57,877 bases of DNA from Acanthaster planci. Its lineage: Eukaryota > Echinodermata > Asteroidea > Valvatida > Acanthasteridae. Position 1 is the first letter of the stretch. Each line of letters begins with the position of its first letter. Made by a program: the position numbers and the translations under genes. This document shows positions 1-12,200 of the stretch, in pieces. Location of the stretch: assembly GCF_001949145.1 (NCBI RefSeq), contig NW_019091554.1:81137-139013 (forward strand). Reading direction: 5' to 3'. The notes beneath the pieces were generated by a model. The model worked only from the letters and a program-made list of their open reading frames with translations. It was not told the origin of the DNA and searched no databases.

Positions 1-136
1 GAACAAGCTTTCTATTTTTGGCACAAGGAAGTAACATCCATCCAACATCGGTATAGGCCTACACATTACAGTTGATGACTAGTGGGTTGGTGTTTCGTAC
101 GGGTATGTGGAACGATTGCAACCCTAGACAACCACG

Positions 137-236
137 ATGGACACGAATGTCAAACCAGGTCGACGTTTGGCCATAATCGTTATTTTGACTTCCAGCGTTG
201 CATTTTGTGTATTTCCGGTCAACGCCTCACGCGAGG
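137..236 (+). other. Signal peptide exon of the adhesion GPCR
   Basis: The exon opens with ATG in a strong Kozak setting. It encodes a basic stretch (KPGRR), a hydrophobic core (LAIIVILTSSVAFCVF) and a small polar region before the first lectin exon. It ends in phase 1 at a GTATGT donor, matching the phase-1 acceptor at 744. The hydrophobic segment is a typical cleavable signal peptide. Confidence 0.85.
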
Positions 237-3200
237 GTATGTAATTATGTAATCGGTTAAACAAAATTCATTACTGTGTTATAACGCTAATAGTTTAATA
301 AAATTAACAAAACTGACTGAGAGACCAACCGTGTGAAAAGTTTGATATTCTTTCATGCAAAATGTTTTATAGGATTTTATCTCATCTTGATCTTTTTCTT
401 ATATATTAACAAGCGACCAAACTCATTCACTGTTGACACAAACAGAAAGATGAGAGATAGTGTACTTCTCGGTTCTTAGAACTTTTCAAGACGAAATCAT
501 ATCTTTAACCAGAAACGATCTCGTGCAGGCGGCCTGATCGGTGTACATGTATATGTTCGTCAGGGAACCAGTGTCCCAATCATGGCGGAAGCATACGTTG
601 CCATTATTCCAACCTATAAAGGGACGGTTGTTTGTACCATGTAAGTACTATACAGTAGCTGCTCCCAGTGAATATTGTCACGCCCCCACATAAGCCCCTG
701 ACTCATAACCTTGCTGCGTATACGTGCGTTGTAGCATTTCCAGGTATGTGCTCCGATGGCTGGCTAGCCCTCGGTGTCAATGGGTCCTACAATTGCTACA
801 AGTTTTTCAACTTCTCGCGATGGAACGATCGACTCAACTGGACTAACGCCGAGGAGGCGTGCCAGTTGGAGGGAGGTCATCTTGTCAGCGTTCACAGTCG
901 ACAAGAACAAGACTTTCTTAATGGTTAGTTTGGTCTGTAGCTTTTGAAATCCGGTCTTGAAATTCCTTTGCCCTCACTGCAGATGATAAATATCACATAA
1001 AATCGTCCAGACTTTAGGGAAAAGTTTACTTCACGCAGCATAAGTGATAATACCAGACTAAAATATTCTAACTGTTGTCTGGACGTAGAAACCATTAGCA
1101 AGCACAGTGAATGGTACCAGTGGTGGTTGGGTTTGAGTGATACGGATCAGGAGGGAACCTTTGTTTGGAGCGATGGAACCGAAACAGTAAGTTCAATGAC
1201 TTTTAGTTTAGTCTTTTTGGTGCCGTATGTTTTGCGCAATATTGACGAAGGAAAGCGAGAGGGGAAAAAAATGGAAATTCGTTTCAGCACAGGAAGGAAT
1301 AGACGATAAATTCTGGCAAATTATTGTATGTGGAGTGGGTGACGTCGATCTTGAGTTACTTCTGCCTGAGAAACTATTCCTCTTTTAACCATGTACGCCG
1401 GTATTCAACCAGAAGCCTTTAATTCAGTTTTGCTCCCTTGGCTGATGATAAAGGAATACAGTTGGTCTGAATTGGTCTGAATCGCGTTACTTGGCATGAA
1501 GAGATGGGCAGCTAGTATGTGTGTAATGTCTTAAACCCAAACGAAGCGTAAAAATCCCTTCCAAGTAACTGTTGTCATTCTTTTTCTTCAAAGAGATAAA
1601 ACAGAATCTCGCAAAGCTGGATCAGTTACTGGTATGAACTTAAATTTTAATCAACCACAGATCGGCAGAGAATAACAATTTGGTTAAATCGTGCGACGGC
1701 CTGTAAAAATAATCCAAGGGAACACCTCTGTCATGCACAACGTTGTTTGTATTTAAGATGGATTTTCAGGTGCTTTCAATTCCATACCAGCATGTATTCT
1801 GACAGTCTTAGAGAAGAGAATTTACCTTAATTTCAATTTATATCGTTGTTGCAGGATGTACTTTTCTGGCATACGAGACAACCGGATGGGGGAAGACACG
1901 AAAACTGCGTCCAAATGCTGACGGTATATCATCAGGACGAATGGAATGATAGGCCATGCAGTCAGCGCATGAACTATATTTGCAAGCGAGGTGGGCCGGC
2001 GCGCGTTGATTTTAACATTCTGTCGTTTTGCACTACGGGCGATTCGCAATAGCGCGCCACCAAGAATTTGCAGCACGTTGGCCAATCATAACGCGCGAAA
2101 TTTGTTGACCCTTTCCAAACACGCATTGGGTCGACAAATCTTGGGCACTGTGATTGGCCAACGCGTTGCAAACTCTTGGTAGCGCACTATTATGAAACGG
2201 CCGTATTGACAATCATGGTCCAGATAAATGCGTACAGTCCTTAGAGGCCCATTAAGAGTATCACTAGTATAGGCTCTAGAAAACCTCTTGTTCGCTTGTT
2301 GTTACTAAAATAATGGAAATAGCCTTTGAGACACCATAGAGCCGCCCGTAAGTCATGATCTCTACTGATGTTTAATTGTCCATGCTGATAAGCTGTACAA
2401 TATTCAATGGGTCCCGAGTTGTCAGAACAATTGCATATAGAGTCTACCTACAGCGGTGCTTGGCATTTGGATAATTTGAGTTGAGCACATTTCCCAAATG
2501 AACGTTGGCGCTATTCACATTCTGATAAATCATTCAATGTTCACCTTATTGTGTTCTCTTTCAGCTGTTTGTCCAAACGGTTGGCGAAATAATGGAGCAA
2601 TGTGTTATAATTTTGTCGCTTTTGGTCCCTTAAACTGGACCTTGTCGGAAGCGGCATGCAAGAGAGAGGGCGCCCATCTTGTGAGCATTCACAGCCAACA
2701 AGAACAAAACTTTATCTACCGTAAGTTTGCCTGTGAGGAGGGGGCTTTGTCACGTGAAGTCAGTTCGGAAATAGGATCGAACCCATTAAACATAGCTATG
2801 TTTATGTTTTGCACATTTCTCTTGAATTCGCTTCATCTTCTGCTTAGAGGAAGTTCTTATTCTTCTATTGTTGCTTAAATCACTGAAACTTTGGATTTTA
2901 ACTAGTCATTTCTTTTACCCTCCGAGCAGACTCCACCCCCTAAAACATACGCTTCCTCCATGTGGTGATTGTAGTCCCCAGATCAGTTCCCGGTAATGCC
3001 TGAACCTAAACGACTGTTTTATGGTAGCTAATACATTTCATTATTCTGCTTTGGAAGTATAAGTAACAGCAGGTCACAACCCAAACAGCCACCAAGTTAG
3101 CACTTGTATGTCAACAAAGAGATCCAGTTCAGGACCATTTGGGGTTGTTACACCCCAACTATAGCATCAGTCCCAACTATAGTTGGGCCCGTCCCAACTA

Positions 3201-6200
3201 TAGTTGGGCCCGTCCCAACTAGAGTGCTACAGTTGGGCCGGCCCAACTACAGCAGATGGTTCCTTTGTGCATGTGTCCAGCATGTACCAAAGTCATATCA
3301 TTTACAAATGTCATGTCATTGGTCATAGTTCTAAGTAAAGTGCCACATTTTAGATGAATTGTGTCAAGTATGAGACATAATGACTTGGATAATGTTGAAA
3401 CATTTCCCACAGACATTGGTCAACAATAGTTGGGCCAGCCCAACTGCAGTACTACAGTTGGGACTGTCCCAACTCTAGTTGGGACTGATGCTGTAGTTGG
3501 GGCGTAACACAGTCCTCAGGGTGACTGATCTTTCAAAGATTTTAACTCGGCAGCGGTTGGGGTCTAGCCAATGGGAGTTTACATGCCTTTGGTGTATGCC
3601 TGGAGTGCGGTTTACAAACTATCTTTGTCTGGTTGGCCCATTGAAAAAAATTATGACCATATTTGGTGATATCTGTCGATCTCAATCCGCGCACCTTTGA
3701 CACCAGGGCTTAAGGTTATCTGCGATCAATTTGTTTTCACACACTTTCAAAATGCACATTTATGTCTCAGTCATCATTATTTTCAGCTTTTGTTTCGCTA
3801 TTTCCAAGGGTATTTTACTGCCTGTTTGGTTTCTACGCAAATGAATATTCGATATTCATGAGCAAAACTATGATGTCATCCTGGGGAAGAAAGCGTCGGT
3901 GTTACACCGGTCTGCACACAAAAACACCTGCATTTATGTTTATTTTCCTGAGACTAATTTTATCGTTGCTGATTCGTTGTTGTTAATAAGCATCGCAAAA
4001 AGTAACAATCAATCTCTTTCCGAAGTTTCAGAAAAGGACAATTTGAACAGAGAAACCTATGTAATGTCTTCCCCGGGTGACATCATTGCATCAGCGCCCT
4101 CAGTTAATTTTAATTGTTGAAAAAAGTGAACTTGTCAGTACATTTAACCAAAAAGGAATGTAAAAGAGTTTTAAGACATTGCAGAAGGGTAAAAAGTTGC
4201 AGAAAAATTGTGTCCAAGAAAACGTCATTGCAGCTACACATTAAATTATTTTCTCATAATACAATGTCAGGAGTGGATACCGCGCACGATATGGGGCCGA
4301 TGGGTACCCCCCCCCCGCCACATGTCCAATCCCTATACACACTGTAGACTATTGCTACCTAACACATCCATCCTAGAAGTCTGTAACGAATTCCTGAGAT
4401 TCCGATCAAACCATGACCAACACAAAGGCGGGGGGGGTTCTCTCCGCCCCATGTCTTGCATCATATGGAGGAATAGTGGAACACGAAGACATTGTGACTG
4501 TGAACATGGTGGATGTCCTTTGTACTTTCAATTTAACTGTTATTTTTTGGCAATGGCGTTCAGTCAATCTAGGTCAATACTCCTCGGGTTATGAGTGGTG
4601 GTTGGGACTAAATGATATTGATGAAGAAGGAACATACGTCTGGAGTGATGGAACCCTGACCGTGAGTATTCATGCCAGTTTCATCTGAGATTTGAGATGC
4701 ATCCTCAACTTTTTACAAACGAAAATTGAATGACAAAGTTTAAAACATCGCAAAGCTTTCCGTAAAATGTAAATACAGGTAGGACTATGTACCATGTTCC
4801 ATAAAAACTGCTAAAAGTCATCTCATCAAGAGCATGCATGATGCAAGCGGTTGTATCAGCTGGATAGTTTCAAGACGGTTTTGTTTATGTTAACACATAA
4901 GCCTACAATGACAGTGCGTAGAGGTAACGGATAGGATATCACCTAAGAGTGGCCACTAGCAATGCACTGCACATTTTCCGTAAATCTGAGACCCATACGA
5001 TGACATTGCATGAACACTTTTTTCTCGTAAAGTATACACCATAATCCACGTCATGTTGAGTTTAAACTCCACCCCCCCCCTTCAGAATGTACTTTTTTGG
5101 GATCAGCATGAACCCAGCGGAGGAATTGAAGACTGTGTGCACATGTCCAGGCTGCTTCATCAGAACACGTGGAATGACAGGCCTTGCCATCAAGGAATGC
5201 GTTATATTTGTAAGAAGGGTAAGTATCAGCGTAAGTAGTGACGCCCTTTGTAATACAGCGTTAAATGGGGCCTACATATAAAAGGAAAGCAAGTTTTGAG
5301 GGCACCCACCCAGTCCCACTCAATAGTCATGCCTTTACAACGCCCTTTGCTGCGAATTGGCCTGGAAAAAAAGACCTGCTGATTATTCCATGTGTGATTT
5401 TAGGGCAAAGCTACTATAACAAAATCCAAAGGCGTTTCAAATGTTTACTGATGCTGATACGTTTGTTTGCAAATTGTCTGATTTTGTTTTATCTCACTGT
5501 TGTTTTATTTTAAATCATTGTATAACGGTGCTTTAACTCTACCCTTGGGCTGCTATTGCCAGTTATTTTTAATAACCCAGCAAAAATAACAATAATAATC
5601 ATAATAACAAATTCCCATAAGAACGTGCACACAATCTTTCCAACTTTGCTGCCCCATAATTCAATATTCCCTAATCTGATCTGAACCAAACTTTGTATGT
5701 TTTCATTTAGGCCCTAAACTATCATCTCTCAAAATATGGACGTTAACATTCGGCCTCCTTCTTGTAGTTTGAAAATAGGGAGACACTGAAATGTCTCCCT
5801 AACACCCAATGTCTCCCTAATGCTGAAAAGATTACCTCAAAATGTCTCCCAAATGACCTATTTGTAAATATAATGCACTCACCCATGTAAATCACACACT
5901 TATGCTCAATGATGTTTGAAATTGATTATCAGCCATAGATAACGAAGCTCCGGTCATCATATGCCCAGCAAGCCTAATTCTTGAGACTGATCCTGGCCAG
6001 AGTTTTGCATCAGTTCCTCTATTAGATGTCATCAGTGCCACTGACAACTTTGGGATTTTCAGTGTCACCATTGAAGTAGACAGTGTTCCATTAAGGAATG
6101 CAGACGCCATATTGAGTCTAAAGACTTCTTCATACTCGATCCGGTACACTGTATCTGATGCTACTTACAATTCTGCGATGTGTGAAACTAACATCATTGT

Positions 6201-9200
6201 TGTGGGTGAGCAACGTTTTTCCTTATGATGCATCAGAGCACATAGCCTAGATAAAGGAACAACATAAAAGCTTGATTAGCAATGTTCATAAATACATCGA
6301 CAAAAACAGAAAAACTAGACTCGTCATGTAAGTCTATATCATCAGCAGTTGTCTTGCATTTTGCATCTATTTTTCCCATCATGATTTGACACGATGAAAC
6401 AAAAAAATGAACAAGTCAAGGTTACTTTTTTAAGATATTAGTTTTAAGTGATCTGATCCTCAGGAACCAAATAAAGTTTGTGGCATTTTCCGGAAGAGGA
6501 CAGCTGCAGAACGTGACACGACCAAAGGGCAAACAAATAATCAGTTTTCTTTTTCTGTAACGTTTCGGAGGAAAAAATGTTTTAAAATTGCTTCTTTCAG
6601 TCGAGTGATATTTTTAAATATACTTTCTGACAGACAAAACTGCGCCTACGTTCCTCGTTGGTTGCCCTTCTAACATCAACCACTTCATCAATACCAGCCT
6701 TGTGTCAACTCCTGTGTCATGGCCCACACTGAATGCATCGGATCCCAGTCAACCGTTGCTATGGAACTCCAGCCATCAACCGAATGACTTGTTTCCCGTG
6801 GGTAATGCTACCCTGGTAACATATACGGTGACAGACCAGTATGGAAACTACGTATCTTGTAACTTCACTGTGACTGTCACAGGTGGGTGATCTTTAACTT
6901 TTGTCATGCCTTTCGGTGTGGCTACTTTCACTGACGGTAATAATCATTTATTTATTTATTTATTAAGCTTGTTTATACGCAGTAACCCATTCAACCGAAG
7001 TTTTTTTGCAAGGGGCCGTGTTTTATATATATTATTATTATTAAATTAGATAATGAAATGTAATATATGAAATTAAATCAATCACCAAGGATAAGACTGC
7101 AGAATACTTGTTAATTAATAATTTCTAAGTAACAGTCATCAAATTACAGCTAATTTATAAAAAAAATGTGAAGAATAAAATGCTTAAAAGCAAACTAACT
7201 AAGGGGTAAAAATAAATAAAACAAAATAAAAAATAATAATACAAATTAAAAAAATAAATTAAACGAAATAAAAGTGGGATCAGAGTTATAAAAACCAAAC
7301 AAAGTAAAGTCGAACATTATAGTGTCAGGCGGGTGGAATAGATGGGAAAACTTTAAACATGCCATTGCTAGCTCAATATTCATTTTAAAGCTTTTTAAGT
7401 GAGTACATTTTGGATACTGGCATGCAGGGAGTTCCAAATGGTTGCGCCCCTGTACTCAAACCATCGTTTAAGGAATTCAGTGTTTGGCTTTGGTATTGCA
7501 ACGCACAGCTTACTTCGTCTCAAATCATATTAAACTTGATTGGACAAAATGAAATTTGTCTTTCAAATAGTGAGGCACACCATTGTTGATAATTTTCTAC
7601 ATCATGATGGCATCATGTTGGTGATATGATTTTCCCACTTGCCCTTGTCTTGCCCAGACCTGGTGGCAATCTTTTTCAAGCGATCCATTTTTTGCATGAA
7701 ATCAAAAACTTCCTGATTGAGCCAAGGAGCAGGGGTTTGTCTTACTCTTTTTGTTTGACAAGGTGCGTGTTTGCCACAAATTCCAAGAAACAGATTCTCA
7801 AATTGATCAAGGGCAATATCAACATCATTGTAACAATAAAAGAGATTCCGATCAATATCACACAGGTCCTGTGAAAACATTTCATCACTTATTTTACCAT
7901 AACACCTTATTGATATAACAGTGTGACCATTAACTTTAGCACTGATTTTACCCTACATGGCGTATATCATGGAGTGATCACTTATTCCTACATGTATTAC
8001 ACCAATGTTAACAATGTTCAGTCCGTTAGATGTACACAAAACATCAATTAAAATAGCAGAGTGCTGGATTACCCGAGTAGGCTCGTCAATTTCCTGAACT
8101 AGATGAAAATTTTCAGTAAGCTCGACAAGCCTTTTCGTGTAAGAAGAGGTATTAGTGCTTATAATGTCGCAATTGAAGTCACCAAGGAAAACCACATGTT
8201 TGTTTTCGTTTTCTATTTGGTCAAGTGTATGTTCCACGTGTTCAAACAAGCCCATACTGGAATTGGGAGGTCTGTACCATTTAAGGACAACAATTGGTTT
8301 CGACTTCCCCTGTGAAATTTCAATTGCCAGCATTTCAAGTTGATCTATCATGAGGTTTTTTCTCATAGTGTGGTTGACATTATTATACATTGCAATGCTA
8401 CTACCATTCCTGTTACGGTCTTTTCTGTAAATATGAAAATTCTGGACATGACCTAATTATCCGTTATGACATCATCAAGTCGGGTTTCACATAGAGCCAT
8501 TATGTCAATTGGATATTTCAAAAGAAGGGAAGTTCTTCATCAAAATAACCTGGTAAACTTCTGATATTCAAGTGGGTTTGATTCAAGCCAGGTTTTCTAG
8601 ATAACACAAAAAACACAATTATCTATCGATTCGTGTGATTTTCTGATAGATGCATTCTCTGCTGGTATCGAAACCATTCTGTTGCTTGTGATGGTAGTAG
8701 GTGACGAGGCATCTTTGATACTCGTACTGATGGAATCACCCCCAGCTCCCTCTGTACCTGTTGATGTTTCATCCTGGTTTTCCGTGCCAGCCCCAAAAAT
8801 CCTGCTGATGGTGTCCTCGTACCACGCTGGCATAAGTAGCGTCTTGGTTACGGTTGTGTTTTGGCTGATCGTCAGATCTTGGGAAATTTTGCTGGTGTTT
8901 CCTCTGCATAGATTGTCGCGGGTGCAGGAAAGAAATGATTGTTTGTAGAAAGAGTAGCCTGACCAGAGCGGTTAAGGTGGACTCCATCAGAGCACAAATG
9001 TCTATAGTTTACGTTAGCGTTATCGATAAACCCCCATCCATGTTGCTTGGCAGCTTCCTGTAAGTAGCCCGTTGGACTTGTTAATTTTTACTTTCTCGGC
9101 AGCAGTTTCTCTGTGGCGATGTATGATACCCGACAGTGCTATACTTTCCACGTGAGATGTCTCTTTTATGGCTTCTGCCAGTGAAATGATCTTATCATGT

Positions 9201-12200
9201 ATGTCATCGGCAATATCTTGGTGTTGTTGATTCCAATGTGTAAAATGATCTGGGTTGGCTGATGCTGCTTTATTTGAGTCATAGCATAAGGGTAGACGTT
9301 GTCAATCTTGGCGCCTGGTTTAGACGAACATTTTACTTGCTAGGTGCACGTCAATCAGTGACCCTTTATGTGTTTAACCATGGAGTCATCGATGATCAAG
9401 GTATCGGCATAAGTCTTCCGTTTGATAGCTGGTGCCTGATTCATATACCGTTCTCCTCGTTCTTTTCTGTACTGATCGAGTTGCTGCTGAAAGGTTATGG
9501 GTTCAGAGGTCGGACTCGTTGCCTTCTTATCGATGTCGTCTTGTGAGCCCGTCAAGATGTCATAATAGGAATCAATTAGCTGCTGTGCGTCATGCACAGT
9601 ATCGCCATCGGTGCCACTGTCCAGTGAAAGAACAGAAAAACGATTCGCTGATTCAACTTTTCTTTAAATGTGTTTCTCGTGTTTTGTCCTCCAGGAGTTG
9701 GGCTGGACTGTCCAGAAAATGTCACAACCGTTGCTCAGCCAGGCAGCACCTCAACCAATGTTTCCTTGGAGACACCCACCATTTTCTTCAGGGGCTCTCG
9801 GAAGGACGTCCTTTACTCCTTTGCCGACGATAACCCGTTAGGAAATGAAACGGGGGAGGGAATAGTGCACGTTCACTCTGAGTACCTGGCAAGAGATGTT
9901 TTTCACGTAGGAGAAACATCAGTTAGCTACTGTATTCAAGAAACTGGAGTTCAGTGTCAGTTTTACGTCTCTGTCATAGGTAAATATGATACTTATTTCA
10001 GGATTTGTCCATAGTATGGGAAGAGCAGCCTGATTTCAAATAATAACATGAAGAATTGATTTTCTAAAGGAAACTATGAGAAAAGGGTCACACACTCAAA
10101 TTAAAACGCTCATCAAATAACACTGCTGTTCAGAATGAAAATATCAACATTAAAGACAACGATTTCAAGAAGCTGATAATTTTGTAATTAATTTTTAGGA
10201 CGCTGCGCCTCTACAACCACCGCTGACGGTCTGTCGTGGCCTGAAACTTTGGAAGGATTTATTGCAGAGTCAATAGAAAGATGTCCAGTAACGACAACAA
10301 ATGGTATACCAACTGTAGCTCTTACATAAAATACCACCAGCCTCTTGCCTCAAAGCAGTAGACTCTTTTCCTTGGATATCAGTATTGTACGAAATTATGT
10401 TTGTCTGTTTGTTTTTCCTCCTTCAAGTCGGCCTGCCACTCGCTGTTAGGAATTGCTCAGTGATAGAACCTCCTGTGTATCTCCAGTGGGGAGAACCCGA
10501 ACCACGAGACTGTGGGGATGCGGTCAGTGTCCATGATATAGCAAAGGTAGACATTGTAGACATGCATGCTTGAAACTGTCAGGGAATTGGCCGTCAGACC
10601 CAGAGGTTAATTGCAGAGATTCTCTCAATAGCTATAATATTAAACAAGAAAGATCAAATCTTTGCAAGACTGTGGAATAGTACCACAAGTTATTTTGTGT
10701 TGTTGATACTAGGTTAACATCAGCGGTAGTAATGTTGCTGAGGTGGCGAAGTATCTTTCCAACCAGTCATCGGCGACGCCTTTCTCTGCGGAGGGGTTGT
10801 ATGTTATTTCACAGGTTTTGATGAAAATTGCTGAGACGGGCTCGGGGGATGTCGAGGTATATTGAAGCTTCTTGAAACCAATCTTCAAATGTTACTCTGT
10901 GAATTTGAAAGCACGTTTTCACTTTATATAAATCATGATGAACGAGATGTTAGCGTAATACCCATAACCTCTGTTCTGTCACCTAGGTAACCGAGGCAGT
11001 ACTAGAAACCGTGAACAACATCATCTTAAAAGCAGACACGTCAACCGTCTCTAATGCTAGCAGCAGTACTTCATCCATCGTCCAGTCTGTACAGACTCAG
11101 GTCTCCTTGACTCTTCAACAGGAAGGTCATGTCAGCATACGGCAGGACACTGTCAACGTCGAGGCGGTCAGTCTGGACCCCGAGAAGGCCAGCGGTGGAT
11201 TCAGCTTCGTGTCCGTACGTCGGCCCGGACAAGTCGAGACACCACAAGATGAATCGCTCGTTGGCGCTGAAGTCGAGACTTTTTTCAATACCAACGAGAT
11301 ACCGACGGATATCGATGTGGTGGCGTCGGTTTTTTTACCAGGAAACATTGCAAACTCAACGAAACCTACTGTTGGTATGAGTACATGTTTATTGGTTACA
11401 CTGGACAAACATGAAAGGGCGCTTTGTAGTAAATGTACCCTTGCATATGATGTGAGGCATCATCGATGCTTTTTCTGAGCTTATCTTGTTTCTTTCAGGG
11501 GCTAAAAATTCAGCGTTTTACGAGGGTTGGCATTTTGTTTTGTATTGCTGCACAGGTAATACCTCCCAACTGCAAGCAAGTTTCCTGATTTACGCCGATG
11601 ACACCTTGTTCCAATCTGCTTCAATCAGAAAGTACAGAGAACAGAATAACTCAACTCGTAAGGTAGCTGGATCTGTCGTCTCCCTGACTGTTGAAAATGT
11701 TGAACTTGACAATCTTATTGAACCGCTTGTCATCAAGTTCCGGGTAAGTTAATCCTGTTGTATCACTGTAATGGCTTAAACAGCTGCTTTTTTAAAGATT
11801 TTCTCCTGTTAACCATTGTGTCAAAAATACCAATTTACCAAAAGGTTTGTTTGGCACTAGTGTAGAAATGAACATTTACGAAAATAAGGTAATATTTGAC
11901 TACTTTTCTAACGTGGATGTCACATCATTGGCCCAAGCAGTGATTCAATGTCCAACTTTAGGCTTTCCTCCAGTCCTGACTATGCTCCGTATTAGCAGTT
12001 GTAACAGGCAGCACTTTTTTCAAATTCCTGTTAATCATTATTTCATCATTACTTCCACTAGACACCCATCAGCTCAGCTTCTGCGGAATTGGACATCAAA
12101 TCTACCCGGTGTGTCTCGTGGGATTTTGGCCTGGAGGATGGAGTTGGTGATTGGTCGACGGCTGGATGCACGCTCGCAGTGTCAACCAGCGAAAGAATCT

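Noticed and set aside
529-640. A GT-AG bounded segment with a Cys-x-Asn-x-Gly-Gly look (possible EGF exon) between exons 1 and 2 of the receptor
   Set aside because: 112 bases is not a multiple of three, so including it breaks the phase-1 join from 236 to 744 and puts a stop in the lectin exon.
8103-9833. Plus-strand open frames within the intron 9 retroelement
   Set aside because: They are shadows of the minus-strand LINE ORF1 and ORF2, whose motifs are clear.
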